Shown here: positions 18,132-26,691 of the stretch, in pieces
Numbering within the stretch: the stretch's first letter is position 1
How the letters are laid out: each line of letters opens with the position of its first letter
Origin: Caballeronia sp. dw_276
GTDB lineage: Bacteria > Pseudomonadota > Gammaproteobacteria > Burkholderiales > Burkholderiaceae
NCBI RefSeq assembly: GCF_018449635.1
Contig: NZ_JAAVUV010000002.1
Coordinates: 576,197 to 640,196 of the forward strand
Length of the DNA stretch: 64,000 nucleotides
Direction of reading: 5' to 3'
The notes under the pieces: model-generated
Database searches by the model: none
What the model saw: only the letters and a program-made list of their open reading frames with translations
Told to the model about the DNA's origin: nothing
Program-made: the position numbers and the translations under genes

Positions 18132-19972
18132 AATCCGCCCCCCGGCGCCCAGCGCATGATTTCGCCACGCGTCGCGCTCCTGACTACGGTCTCCGTGAAC
18201 GAGTTCAGCGACACGTATTGCGTAAAGAAGCGCGCTAGCACCGCGCCGAACAGAAACGCGCTTGCGCCTTCGAAGCCGGTTTCATCGATAAGCAGGTTGA
18301 TCTCGAGGCCTCGTCCAAACACGATCGGTCCCCGCGATGGCAAACGACGCGTAACCGGATGTGTATCGATGGAACGAAGGCCGTCGATCTGACGCACCGC
18401 CGCGCCGTCGCCGGCGGGCGCGTAGAGGCCGAGCAAATCGCGCATTGCCTGCGCGCCTTGACCCTCGTTGCCATCCACAAGCGACGCATAGTTAAGGGAC
18501 AAGTGGCTCAGCAAGCGCCACGCAACCGGACCCTCTGCGTACGATGGCAACGGCCGGCTCGGACCGCCGACGCAACGCGCGCTGAGCACGGGCACTTCCA
18601 GATCGACGGTGAAATCGGTCGCCGTATCGCCGAGCGGCATGGTCAGCGTCAGGTCGCGGTTGGTGCACAAGACGCTTAGCCCAAGTTGATGAAGCTCGCC
18701 CGGGTATGGCGCGTCGGTTGTATCGACCAGAGCGATGAACGTCTCGCTGCCAAGGTAATTCGAGCGCACGCCGCGTTCGTTTTGTCGCGATGAAGGCGGT
18801 CGTTTCTCACGGCGCACCTGGTAAAACGCGCCGTCGCCCGAGTCGGGAATGCCCATGTCGCGCGCGCGATAAAACGGCTGGAAGGGCAGTTCGGCGCCGC
18901 CGCCTGCGCGGTATCCGGTCACGCCTTGAATCTGATAGACCTCGAAGTCCATCGGCCGCGTGCGGTCCACCACAACGTGATGCTCGAACTGATCGCCAAT
19001 CACCGCAATGCGGTCGGCGCGGCGGGGAAACAGGTTGATGCACGGCGTGCAGTGAAGGGCGAAGTGCGACGCATCGACGAGTTGTTCAAGCGTCTGATCC
19101 GCACGCGAGAGCAATACGATCAACTCGATTTCATCGCTGTTGCAACGAGCCATGTCCGGTTGGAGTCCGTCGATGGAAACGAACATGAAGCGCTGTGAAA
19201 ACGCGAAATACTCCTGCAACAAGCGATACCCGGGAAACGACTGGCCGCTCACTGGAAGCAAGGCTTCGTCGTCGGAGAAGCCGAGCGGTCGAATAGACGA
19301 TGCGGGCAACAACTTTCCTTCAACAACTACGCCAAGCGTTGAACCAAGCAGCAACTCATATAAACGCGCCGGCAAACCCTCTCCGCCGCGCAAATAAAAC
19401 GGCAAATTATCGAGCGAAATATCGCTGATTTTTTGATTGTTCAGCGCACGCAAACGCAGGCGCAACCCCGCCTTCACGCCGCGTGGCAACGCTACGTCAA
19501 CGCCTGTGAGCGTGCCTGTATGCGTGAACAAACGCGCTTCAATCAATTCGATGGGCCACATCGTCATTGCATGCGCGGTACGAAATTCACAGCGCGTGGA
19601 ACTCTCGCCATCTAGCCGTCCATGCAAGGCCGTACCGCGTGGGACCTGGACGCCATCGGCGAGTGACGGATGTGTCATGTCGGGCTGCACTTCCACGATC
19701 GTCATTGCCGGCGTCGGTGCGAGATAGTGCGGATAGACCAGCTCTGCAAGATGTTGCGTGAAGCGTGGAAACTCGGCATCGATTTTCATCTGCACGCGCG
19801 CGGAGAGAAAGCTGAAGCCTTCCAGCAAGCGCTCAACATATGGATCTGCGCATTCGAAACTTTCAAGCCCGAGGCGTCCCGCGACCTTCGGGAATTCCTT
19901 CGCGAATTCCCCGCCCATCTCGCGGACGTGCTGAAGCTCCTGGCTGTAATACTCGATCAGTTTTGGATTCAT
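18116..19972 (-). CDS. tssF: T6SS baseplate protein TssF
   Basis: The 618-residue protein opens MNPKLIEYYSQELQHVREMG, then EFAKEFPKVAGRLGLE and DPYVERLLEGFSFLSARVQ, all characteristic of VasA/ImpG-type TssF. It ends with a region like LYTQYV/IMRWAPGGG. TssF forms the baseplate wedge with TssG and TssK. It is full length, so it is the reference for judging the truncated copy at 30492-31298. It lies 24 bp downstream of tssE. Confidence 0.96.
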   Translation of the reverse strand: MNPKLIEYYSQELQHVREMGGEFAKEFPKVAGRLGLESFECADPYVERLLEGFSFLSARVQMKIDAEFPRFTQHLAELVYPHYLAPTPAMTIVEVQPDMTHPSLADGVQVPRGTALHGRLDGESSTRCEFRTAHAMTMWPIELIEARLFTHTGTLTGVDVALPRGVKAGLRLRLRALNNQKISDISLDNLPFYLRGGEGLPARLYELLLGSTLGVVVEGKLLPASSIRPLGFSDDEALLPVSGQSFPGYRLLQEYFAFSQRFMFVSIDGLQPDMARCNSDEIELIVLLSRADQTLEQLVDASHFALHCTPCINLFPRRADRIAVIGDQFEHHVVVDRTRPMDFEVYQIQGVTGYRAGGGAELPFQPFYRARDMGIPDSGDGAFYQVRREKRPPSSRQNERGVRSNYLGSETFIALVDTTDAPYPGELHQLGLSVLCTNRDLTLTMPLGDTATDFTVDLEVPVLSARCVGGPSRPLPSYAEGPVAWRLLSHLSLNYASLVDGNEGQGAQAMRDLLGLYAPAGDGAAVRQIDGLRSIDTHPVTRRLPSRGPIVFGRGLEINLLIDETGFEGASAFLFGAVLARFFTQYVSLNSFTETVVRSATRGEIMRWAPGGGLCKTL

Positions 19973-19996
19973 GGTCGGGGTCGGTTATGACGCGAT

Positions 19997-20527
19997 TCAG
20001 TTCGCACCGGCTTGTTCGGACACGTTGACCTTCCCTGCTTCGAGGTCGAGTTCGGTCCGCAGATATAGGCGTTCGGGTACGGGGTGCGCGTGCAGATCCC
20101 CTTCAACGATGAACGCAATCGCGTTGTGTTGACCGGTCGTTACGCCGGACTGCACCGCGCGCACGCGCAACGTGCCTGGAATGATTCGTGGCTCGAACGC
20201 ACGGATGGTGTCCGCCATCAGGCGCTCGATCTGCACGATGTCCACATTGGATGCGCTCTTGCCGGCAAGATCGGAGAACCCGAAATTCAGCACCGAGTTC
20301 GCGACATGCGGGAAATGCCCAATCTCCTGCGATGCGGATATTCCCTGCGCATTCAAAAGCCATCCGAGATCGCGCATCACGCTCTGTCGCAACGCACGTG
20401 CAGAACTCGCACGTTGCTCCCGCACTTCGCGGGTGGCATCGCGATCGTGATCGGTCAGGCGTTCGAGCAATGAGGGCTGGATGCGTCCCGCGTTGCGCGC
20501 GATCGTCGGCGGCTTCGTCACAATCAC
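19997..20527 (-). CDS. tssE: T6SS baseplate protein TssE (gp25-like)
   Basis: The 176-residue product has the gp25-like core: PSLLERLTDHD, SVMRDLGWLLNA, HFPHVANSVLNFGFSDLAG and IRAFEPRIIPGTLRVRAV. TssE is the lysozyme-fold baseplate component that starts sheath polymerisation. The start is GTG, overlapping the hcp stop as GTGA at 20524-20527. Length is ordinary for TssE. Confidence 0.93.
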   Translation of the reverse strand: MIVTKPPTIARNAGRIQPSLLERLTDHDRDATREVREQRASSARALRQSVMRDLGWLLNAQGISASQEIGHFPHVANSVLNFGFSDLAGKSASNVDIVQIERLMADTIRAFEPRIIPGTLRVRAVQSGVTTGQHNAIAFIVEGDLHAHPVPERLYLRTELDLEAGKVNVSEQAGAN

Positions 20528-21015
20528 GCTTCCGCGTTAGCAGGAATGTTCCACTTGCTTTCTACCACGCCGCCGAGCGCCGAGCCCGACGTCGGATCTT
20601 GCTGCTGATAACTCACGTGGAATTTTTCGAAGTTGAGCGTCACGGTTTCCGTGAAACGATCCTCACCGTCCGAACCACCCGTCGAGTAATTCGTGACCAG
20701 CACTTTTTCCAATTCGATGATGTAGTACTCGAGCGGCTTCGTTCCGCCGGCCTTGCGTACCGTCAGCTTGCCGGTCGGATAATGCTTGCCGGTCGTGCAG
20801 GCCGTGACTATGGACGGCGTCGAGCGGTCGGTGTATTTGGTGACCGACAGGTCGTGGACCGCAACCTTGCCGCCGCCACCACCCGTACCCAGGTGCATCG
20901 TCCCGGACTGGCTCATGCCCCAGCTCCACGAGAGGATGTCGATCTCGTCCTTATGCACCGAATCCAGCGATTCGCCTTTGACTGTACCGAGATCCAAGAA
21001 AATATCGACTGCCAT
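20524..21015 (-). CDS. hcp: T6SS tube protein Hcp (TssD)
   Basis: The 163-residue protein begins MAVDIFLDLGTVKGES and carries the Hcp1-type features ILSWSWGMSQSG, a glycine-rich loop (GTGGGGG) and VTLNFEKFHVSYQ. Hexameric rings of Hcp stack into the inner tube and carry effectors. An AGGAAA ribosome site lies just upstream of its ATG. It is separated by 68 bp from tssC, the largest gap but one inside the operon, and could have extra promoter input there; no clear promoter was assigned. Confidence 0.96.
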   Translation of the reverse strand: MAVDIFLDLGTVKGESLDSVHKDEIDILSWSWGMSQSGTMHLGTGGGGGKVAVHDLSVTKYTDRSTPSIVTACTTGKHYPTGKLTVRKAGGTKPLEYYIIELEKVLVTNYSTGGSDGEDRFTETVTLNFEKFHVSYQQQDPTSGSALGGVVESKWNIPANAEA

Positions 21016-21083
21016 GATTTGGTTTCCTAAATAGGTTATTGCGATTGAACAAACGTTCGGGTCGAGCCCGGGACCAAATAAAG

Positions 21084-22601
21084 TTACGCGGCCTTGGCTG
21101 AGGGCAGCTTCGATACAAGGCGCAACGAAACCGTAAGACCTTCGAGTTGATAATGCGGACGCAAGAAGAACTTCGATGTGTAGTAACCCGGATTGCCCTC
21201 CACTTCTTCCACAACCACCTCGGCAGCTGCGAGCGGACGGCGCGCCTTGGTCAACTCCGACGAATTCTCAGGATCGCCATCGACGTACTGGAGAATCCAG
21301 TCCTGCAGCCAGCGCTGCATATCGTCCTTCTCCTTGAAACTGCCGACCTTGTCGCGCGCAATGCACTTCAGGTAATGCGCAAAGCGGCTGCAAGCGAAGA
21401 GATACGGCAAGCGCGCTGCAAGGTTTGCGTTGGCGGTTGCATCCGGATCTTCGTATTCGACCGGCTTGTTCAACGACTGCGCGCCAATGAATGCAGCAAA
21501 GTCCGAGTTCTTCTTGTGCACCAGCGGCATGAAACCGTTCTTCGCGAGTTCAGCTTCACGACGATCGCTGATCGCGATTTCGGTCGGGCACTTCATGTCG
21601 ACACCACCGTCATCGGTCGGGAATGCGTGCACCGGCAGGTTCTCCACCGCGCCGCCCGACTCAATACCTCGAATCCGCGAGCACCATCCATAGGTCTTGA
21701 ACGAGCGGTTGATATTCACGGCCATTGCATAGGCTGCATTTGCCCAAGCGTATTTCGATGCATCCGCGCCAGCCGTATCTTCTTCAAAATCGAACTCTTC
21801 AACCGGGCTCGTCTTTGCGCCATAAGGCGTGCGTGCAAGGAACCTCGGCATGGCCAAGCCGATATAACGCGAATCATCCGAGTCGCGCAGCGAACGCCAT
21901 GCGGCGTGCTCCGGCGTCTGGAAGATCTTGGTCAGGTCGCGGGGGTTGGCGAGCTCCTGCCAAGAGTCCATCAGCATTACGGCCGGGTCGGCCCCAGCGA
22001 TAAACGGTGCGTGCGCTGCCGCCGAAATCTTGCCCATCTGCGTGAGGAAATCCACGTCCGGGCCGCTGTTATCGAAGTAATAATCTGCCACCAGCGCACC
22101 ATAAGGCTCGCCGCCGAACTGACCGTACTCTTCTTCATAAAGCTTCTTGAAGAGCGGACTTTGATCCCATGCAACGCCCTTGTACTTGCGCAACGATCGA
22201 TGCAAATCGTTCTTCGAAATGTTCAGCACGCGCAGCTTGAGCGTCTCGTCGCTTTCGGTGTTCGTCACGAGATAATGCAGGCCGCGCCACGCGCTTTCGA
22301 GTTGCTGGAATTGCTCGGTATGCAGGATCACGTTCACTTGAGCGCTGAGCTTTTCATCGATCTTCGCAATCAGCGATTCGATGGTCGCAAGCGCGTCGTC
22401 GGATACGAGATGCGTGTCTTGCAGGACTTGTTCCGCAAGCGTGCGAACTGCGGTTTCCACCGCTTCCTTGGCTTTATCTGTGCGTGGCTTGAACGCCTTT
22501 TGCAGCAGGCGCCCGAACTCGCCGGACGCATCCGCCTCGGTTGTCTGCGTCTCTTGCAGGTTGCTTGTCTGCTGTTGCATGTTGTCGCTGGCATCTGCCA
22601 T
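21084..22601 (-). CDS. tssC: T6SS sheath large subunit TssC (VipB)
   Basis: The 505-residue protein contains FQQLESAWRGLHYLV, KYKGVAWDQSPLFKKLYEEEYGQ (only the first part quoted as key), GAVALVADYYF-like YGALVADYYFDN and the conserved C-terminal GNPGYYTSKFFLRPHYQLEG. With TssB it forms the contractile sheath. An alanine/glutamine-rich N-terminal extension (about 30 residues) precedes the conserved core. Its gap to tssB is 48 bp. Confidence 0.96.
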   Translation of the reverse strand: MADASDNMQQQTSNLQETQTTEADASGEFGRLLQKAFKPRTDKAKEAVETAVRTLAEQVLQDTHLVSDDALATIESLIAKIDEKLSAQVNVILHTEQFQQLESAWRGLHYLVTNTESDETLKLRVLNISKNDLHRSLRKYKGVAWDQSPLFKKLYEEEYGQFGGEPYGALVADYYFDNSGPDVDFLTQMGKISAAAHAPFIAGADPAVMLMDSWQELANPRDLTKIFQTPEHAAWRSLRDSDDSRYIGLAMPRFLARTPYGAKTSPVEEFDFEEDTAGADASKYAWANAAYAMAVNINRSFKTYGWCSRIRGIESGGAVENLPVHAFPTDDGGVDMKCPTEIAISDRREAELAKNGFMPLVHKKNSDFAAFIGAQSLNKPVEYEDPDATANANLAARLPYLFACSRFAHYLKCIARDKVGSFKEKDDMQRWLQDWILQYVDGDPENSSELTKARRPLAAAEVVVEEVEGNPGYYTSKFFLRPHYQLEGLTVSLRLVSKLPSAKAA

Positions 22602-22649
22602 GATCGGTCCTCGTGGCTTACTGATTGATAGGGATCCAAACGCGCGAGA

Positions 22650-23150
22650 TCACTCTTGCGGCTTGGGCGCAGAAGCTAGCGCGCTGAGAAGAGCCGGGTC
22701 GTCCAGCAGTTTGCTGACCAGCTTTTCGGCATCGGTTTTGCCGTCCATATAGGTCAGCAGGTTCTGCAACTGGCTGCGTGCTTCGAGTAATTTCGCAAGC
22801 GGCTCGACCTTGCGGGCGATCGCTGCGGGCGAGAAGTCGTCCATGCTTTCGAAGGTCATGTCCACGCCCATCTTGCCGTTGCCCGTCAGCGTGTTCTCGA
22901 CCTGCATGGCGACGCGCGGCTTCATGGAACGCAGGCGTTCGTCGAAGTTGTCGATGTCGATTTCGAGGAACTTGCGATCCGCCACCGGTTGCAACGATTC
23001 CTCGGGCGTACCCGACAAATCGGATAAAACGCCCATTACGAAAGGCAGATTGACCTTCTTCTCCGAGCCGTAAACTTCGACGTCGTATTCGATCTGCACG
23101 CGCGGCGCACGGTTGCGTGCGATGAATTTCTGACTGCTTTCCTTAGCCAT
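22650..23150 (-). CDS. tssB: T6SS sheath small subunit TssB (VipA)
   Basis: The 166-residue product opens with SSQKFIARNRAPRVQIEYDV, followed by LPFVMGVLSDLSG and FLEIDIDNFDERLRSMKPR, the hallmark of TssB/VipA. It forms a cog-like sheath with TssC. Its start lies 32 bp downstream of tssA. Length and sequence are normal. Confidence 0.97.
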   Translation of the reverse strand: MAKESSQKFIARNRAPRVQIEYDVEVYGSEKKVNLPFVMGVLSDLSGTPEESLQPVADRKFLEIDIDNFDERLRSMKPRVAMQVENTLTGNGKMGVDMTFESMDDFSPAAIARKVEPLAKLLEARSQLQNLLTYMDGKTDAEKLVSKLLDDPALLSALASAPKPQE

Positions 23151-23182
23151 CTTCCTGTTCTCCAGTGAATGAATTGAACGAG

Positions 23183-24244
23183 CTATTCGGGTGCCGACAT
23201 GCCGGCCGCTCCAACTACGCTGGTCAGTTGAGCCAGCCCTTCGGGTGCAAGGTCCTTCAGCAAGTCGACGAACGACTTGTCGACCAGTCCTCGTGCGCGG
23301 TGCAAAAGTAGCGGCACGGGGCTGGAGGGTTCGTGGCGCGCGTAGTAGTCGCAGAGCCGGTCGAGCGTGGCGATTACATCGGCGCGTGTGGCGAGCTGGT
23401 TTGCTGCCGGCGCTGAGGCATTCGTCGCGGGCATTGTTTGTACGGGATCGAGCGCATCAGGTTCGGACGTTTTACCGATGCCCAGCTTTGCCAAACACTC
23501 ACCAACAAGCGCCTCGCCTCGCCGCAACGGCGTCTTCAACGCAACCAGGTCGAGCGCTTGCGCCATGCCGACGTGTTCCACCAGCACGGTCTCAATCCGC
23601 TCCGCATGCTCGAGTGCCGTGCTGAATGCAGCCTTGAGCAATACCGCGCGATCGATCGCGGCAGCAGTCGCCGCTTCAATTTCCGCAAGGCTCATGACCG
23701 TGCGCACAGCGGGTGGCGTCATCTCACCGGTTGCGTAGAACCACTCGCGCAACGTAACCGGCAACGTTTGCGATGGAAGCTGCGGCAATAACGGGGTATC
23801 GAGAAGCTCTCCAAGTACGCCCGATGTATCCACGAACGCCGCGAGTGCATTGATACGCGTGGTCGGATCGTTGCCGTCGTTGGCGTCGAGTTGCGGGTGT
23901 ACGTGATTCCAATGGCGCTCCAGAAGGCCGCTTGCAAGCGCGAGTCCATCAGCGAGGCCAACCATGCCGACGATCGCAAGGCGTGCACGCGCCAGGAACG
24001 CGACGACCCTCAAGTCACGGCTGCGCGACATCAGCTCCGCGCACAACGCGTTCGCCGCAGTCCAGTCGGCTGGTACGGCCGCGACAACGGTCTTGCCATA
24101 TTCCGCTTCCGGCTTCCCGTTTACCGCATCTTCCAGCAGCCGGAACGACGGGTCGTATTCGAGATCCACACCGCACGCAAACTCTGCAGAGATGTCCTCA
24201 AGCCAGGCGGCCCATTCGATATGCGTGATGAAATCAGGTGTCAT
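23183..24244 (-). CDS. tssA: T6SS assembly protein TssA (ImpA N-terminal domain)
   Basis: Start chosen at the ATG at 24244, giving 353 residues beginning MTPDFITHIEWAAWLEDIS; an earlier in-frame TTG at 24313 adds 23 residues of no family character. The ImpA_N domain spans about residues 5-130 (GVDLEYDPSFRLLEDAV, DLRVVAFLARARLA, LLERHWNHVHPQLD). The C-terminal part ends in a helical region with LDRLCDYYARHEPSSPVPLLLHRA, typical of TssA. TssA guides baseplate priming and sheath growth. It is the first gene of the operon, so the operon promoter should lie in 24245-24480. Confidence 0.92.
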   Translation of the reverse strand: MTPDFITHIEWAAWLEDISAEFACGVDLEYDPSFRLLEDAVNGKPEAEYGKTVVAAVPADWTAANALCAELMSRSRDLRVVAFLARARLAIVGMVGLADGLALASGLLERHWNHVHPQLDANDGNDPTTRINALAAFVDTSGVLGELLDTPLLPQLPSQTLPVTLREWFYATGEMTPPAVRTVMSLAEIEAATAAAIDRAVLLKAAFSTALEHAERIETVLVEHVGMAQALDLVALKTPLRRGEALVGECLAKLGIGKTSEPDALDPVQTMPATNASAPAANQLATRADVIATLDRLCDYYARHEPSSPVPLLLHRARGLVDKSFVDLLKDLAPEGLAQLTSVVGAAGMSAPE

Positions 24245-24480
24245 GTGGGACTTCAGAACAGGTCGGTTAGGGAACTCGTTTAGGCGGCGATCAATGCGCC
24301 TCTTACCTAACAAAACATCTTGAAGCGCGGTTTATTCCGGTTTGTTTTAACGCGCAATCTATTGAAAATGTTTCTGAATGAAACAAGAGTTTCCCGCGCG
24401 GCGGGAAGGAGGTATTCACGCGCGATTCAGTGCTCGGTTTTCACAGCCGGCCGTGATAAACCATCGGATTACTAAATTAT
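24245..24480 (-). promoter_or_regulatory. Probable promoter region of the T6SS operon, with hairpin
   Basis: This gap upstream of tssA is relatively AT-rich for the window, as expected for an operon promoter. No sigma-54 match (GG-N10-GC on the minus strand) and no strong -35/-10 pair was found. A perfect inverted repeat TTCCCGC-gcg-GCGGGAA lies at 24391-24407 and might be an operator or a 5' leader hairpin. The transcription start cannot be placed. Confidence 0.35.
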
Positions 24481-24485
24481 TAAGA

Positions 24486-24518
24486 CGAAAAAAAGCGCGC
24501 CAGATACCGGGCGCGCTT
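24486..24518 (-). terminator. Rho-independent terminator of the yceI transcript
   Basis: The stem AAAGCGCGCC (24491-24500) pairs with GGCGCGCTTT (24509-24518) across an 8-base loop. On the minus strand it is followed directly by a run of T (A-run 24487-24493 on plus). It lies 18 bp after the stop of the YceI gene, so it ends that transcript before the divergent T6SS promoter region. Confidence 0.85.
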
Positions 24519-24536
24519 TCAGGTACTGCACTTCGC

Positions 24537-25205
24537 TCATTGCGCTGCAGCGTGCGGCTCGTCCGCATCGAACTCCGCCTGAATCGCGACGTGCACGTCG
24601 TCGCCCACTGCGGGATACCACGTCGATAAACCAAACTGAGCGCGGCTGAAGTGACCATCGGCGGAAAAGCCGAGTGTTTCTTTTTTTGTCAGCGGATCTT
24701 TTGCATGTCCATTGAACGTAACCGCAAGCGTCACCGGCCGTGTCGTGCCGCGTATGGTCAGGTCGCCGGTCAACTCGCCCTTTTGATCGCCCGTGCGTTT
24801 GAACTGCGTGCTGACAAAATGAATGGTCGGGTACGTCTCCACGTTCAGCACGTCGGTGCCCTTGATCATCTTGTTGAGGATCGGGACGTTGGTGTCAAGA
24901 CTATTGGCATCGATCGTCGCCTCGACAGTACTTTGCTCCATGCCACCCGCGTTCCAGTTCAGCTGCGCATCGACTTTATCGAAGCGCATGACAAAGCGTG
25001 AATACTTGAAGTGATCTACGTCGAAGCTGACGTTCCAGTGATGTTCGTCGAGCTTATAGCGCCCCGCCGGAACGCTGGCTTCATTCGGCGATACAGAATG
25101 CGTCACCACGCTCAGCGCGGTGCACGCGGACAACGAGACCAATCCCGCCACGAGCAGTCCTGCCCGAAAGGTACGCAGGTTCGATAAGAATCTGGATCGC
25201 ATCAT
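24537..25205 (-). CDS. YceI-family lipoprotein
   Basis: The ATG at 25205 has AAGGA 7 bp upstream and gives 222 residues. The N terminus is a lipoprotein signal ending in the lipobox LSAC, so it is probably membrane-anchored on the outside of the inner membrane. The YceI fold follows (GRYKLDEHHWNVSFDVDHFKYSRF, ETYPTIHFVSTQF, GDLTIRGTTRPVTLAVTF, FSRAQFGLSTW), an isoprenoid-binding lipocalin-like barrel. YceI proteins are often acid- or base-stress induced. It follows the DUF3455 gene with a 16-bp gap and ends at a clear terminator. Confidence 0.9.
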   Translation of the reverse strand: MMRSRFLSNLRTFRAGLLVAGLVSLSACTALSVVTHSVSPNEASVPAGRYKLDEHHWNVSFDVDHFKYSRFVMRFDKVDAQLNWNAGGMEQSTVEATIDANSLDTNVPILNKMIKGTDVLNVETYPTIHFVSTQFKRTGDQKGELTGDLTIRGTTRPVTLAVTFNGHAKDPLTKKETLGFSADGHFSRAQFGLSTWYPAVGDDVHVAIQAEFDADEPHAAAQ

Positions 25206-25221
25206 GGCTGTCCTTGTCATG

Positions 25222-25725
25222 CTATTTGTAGAAGACGTAGTTCGCGATATACGGAGAACTGCCCGTCTGGTGTTCCGACGTACATGCACTTGCGGGCATC
25301 AGGCCGCCAACGGTATTGATGCGCTGGACATAACGAATGCTGGACAGGGTACCGCTTGCGCCTGTGCTGTGCGTTTCGAGCAACAACTGCGGAATGCTTT
25401 CAGTCGTATTGCTGGGCGTTTGCGCGAGCACGTGTCCGACTATACGACTTCCATCATCCGCCTGCCACGACGGTCCGGCCGCATGCTTGATCACGGCTTG
25501 GCCGCTGGGATCGTAGAGCGTTGCGAGCGGGCTCTTGAATATCCACGCAAGCTGATGCTGGGCATCGACCTCGCACGAATAGATCTGCACGCCGGAAGCG
25601 GTCGTCGATATAACCTGCTCCGCTTGCGGGGGGTCAATGGATGACGCAGCGGATGCGGCCGAACACGCCGCGATCGCCGAAACAAAAAACGCGGCGCGCA
25701 TGGAAAGACTGGACAGAATGGACAT
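25222..25725 (-). CDS. Secreted DUF3455 family protein
   Basis: The 167-residue product from ATG 25725 has a signal peptide (MRAAFFVSAIAACSAASAAS). The mature part matches the DUF3455 pattern: GVQIYSCE, WIFKSPLATLYD, GSRIVGHVLA and a late SSIRYVQRINTVGG with a paired cysteine (C in SAC-T). The function is unknown; members are common in Burkholderiaceae and fungi. It is followed closely by the YceI gene and is probably co-transcribed with it. A start 12 codons earlier is possible. Confidence 0.8.
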   Translation of the reverse strand: MSILSSLSMRAAFFVSAIAACSAASAASSIDPPQAEQVISTTASGVQIYSCEVDAQHQLAWIFKSPLATLYDPSGQAVIKHAAGPSWQADDGSRIVGHVLAQTPSNTTESIPQLLLETHSTGASGTLSSIRYVQRINTVGGLMPASACTSEHQTGSSPYIANYVFYK

Positions 25726-25810
25726 GGAATTCCCGCTTGAATGATTCACTGTGAACTGCAAGCCACGCGTCTGGCAAGATGCATTAGGTTGCTTGCGGCG
25801 CCATACACGA

Positions 25811-26554
25811 TCAAATTCGATCCAGATTGGCCGATGCGAATGCCCAGTTCAAATGCTGCGAAACCGTGGCGACCAGATAGTCGGGACGGCGATTCTGATA
25901 GTCCAGGTAATACGCATGTTCCCATACGTCCACCGTCAAGAGGGGTGCAAGCCCGCGCGTGAACGGTGTTTCCGCGTTGCTCGTCTTGACCACGGCAAGC
26001 TCGCCCTGGTCCACGACGAGCCATCCCCAACCACTGCCAAATTGCGATGCCGAAGTCGCAACCAGCGCCTTCGTCAGCGCTTCGACGGAACCAAATTTGC
26101 GCACGATGGCCGCCTGCAATTTTTCGCTAGGCTGCGTCGCAACAGGGCTCAGGGAATTCCAGTAGAAGTTATGGTTCCACGCTTGCGCAGCGTTGTTGAA
26201 AACATCGGAGAGATTCGGCTGATCGTGCGTTTGCATGATCAACTGTTCGAGCGACGCCTGAGCCAACGGCGTGCCGGCCAGCAACTTGTGCAGATTGTCG
26301 AAATACGCACGATGATGCTTGCCGTAATGAAATCCGATAGTACGTGCCGAGATCACCGGCTCAAGCGCATTTTCCGCGTAAGGAAGCGGCGGCAAGGTTT
26401 GCGGCGACGACCCCAGATAAGCCGGCACAGTGCCGAGCGTCGGTTTGGCATCGGCTGGCGCAGCGCCGAAAGCCAGCTTCGATAACGCCGCGCCAGCCGA
26501 TGCCAGCGTTCCGGTTGCAATCAGACGGCGGCGGGAAATGAGCGAATTGAGCAT
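25811..26554 (-). CDS. Tat-exported Fe/Mn-type superoxide dismutase
   Basis: The 247-residue product from ATG 26554 opens with a twin-arginine signal (ISRRRLIATG followed by a hydrophobic stretch), so it should be exported folded to the periplasm. The mature enzyme has the SOD metal-ligand motifs: FHYGKHHRAYFDNL (His), WNHNFYWNSL (His) and DVWEHAYYLDY (Asp and His). It would disproportionate superoxide outside the cytoplasm. Cytosolic SodB lacks such a signal, so this is a second, exported form. It lies upstream of the DUF3455/YceI pair (86-bp gap), suggesting an envelope stress group. Confidence 0.92.
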   Translation of the reverse strand: MLNSLISRRRLIATGTLASAGAALSKLAFGAAPADAKPTLGTVPAYLGSSPQTLPPLPYAENALEPVISARTIGFHYGKHHRAYFDNLHKLLAGTPLAQASLEQLIMQTHDQPNLSDVFNNAAQAWNHNFYWNSLSPVATQPSEKLQAAIVRKFGSVEALTKALVATSASQFGSGWGWLVVDQGELAVVKTSNAETPFTRGLAPLLTVDVWEHAYYLDYQNRRPDYLVATVSQHLNWAFASANLDRI

Positions 26555-26657
26555 TGGTGGAACCCGTATGTGTGGAGTGGTTGCAGCCGTTACCGTTTGT
26601 GGTTTCTCCTGGCTGCTTTTGACACAACACCTCATGTCCCGGGTCTATTCCGTCGAT

Positions 26658-26691
26658 GGGTTAAAACGGTTAGCGCTAACGCGTTTAACCC
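26658..26691. other. 34-bp nested inverted repeat at the 3' end of acdS
   Basis: A perfect 12-bp palindrome, GTTAGCGCTAAC (26669-26680), is flanked by near-matching arms GGGTTAAAACG (26658-26668) and GCGTTTAACCC (26681-26691). It overlaps the acdS stop codon (26685-26687). There is no U-run on either side, so it is not a standard terminator. The core resembles operators of LacI/GntR-type repressors. It could act as an mRNA 3' hairpin for acdS or as an operator 104 bp ahead of the superoxide dismutase start. Confidence 0.5.

Noticed and set aside
21147..22628. 493-residue open frame antisense to tssC
   Set aside because: tssC is unmistakable on the minus strand; the antisense frame is Arg/Leu/His-rich with no domain.
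24245..24313. TTG start extending tssA by 23 residues
   Set aside because: The extension is not TssA-like and the ATG at 24244 begins the conserved ImpA-type N terminus.
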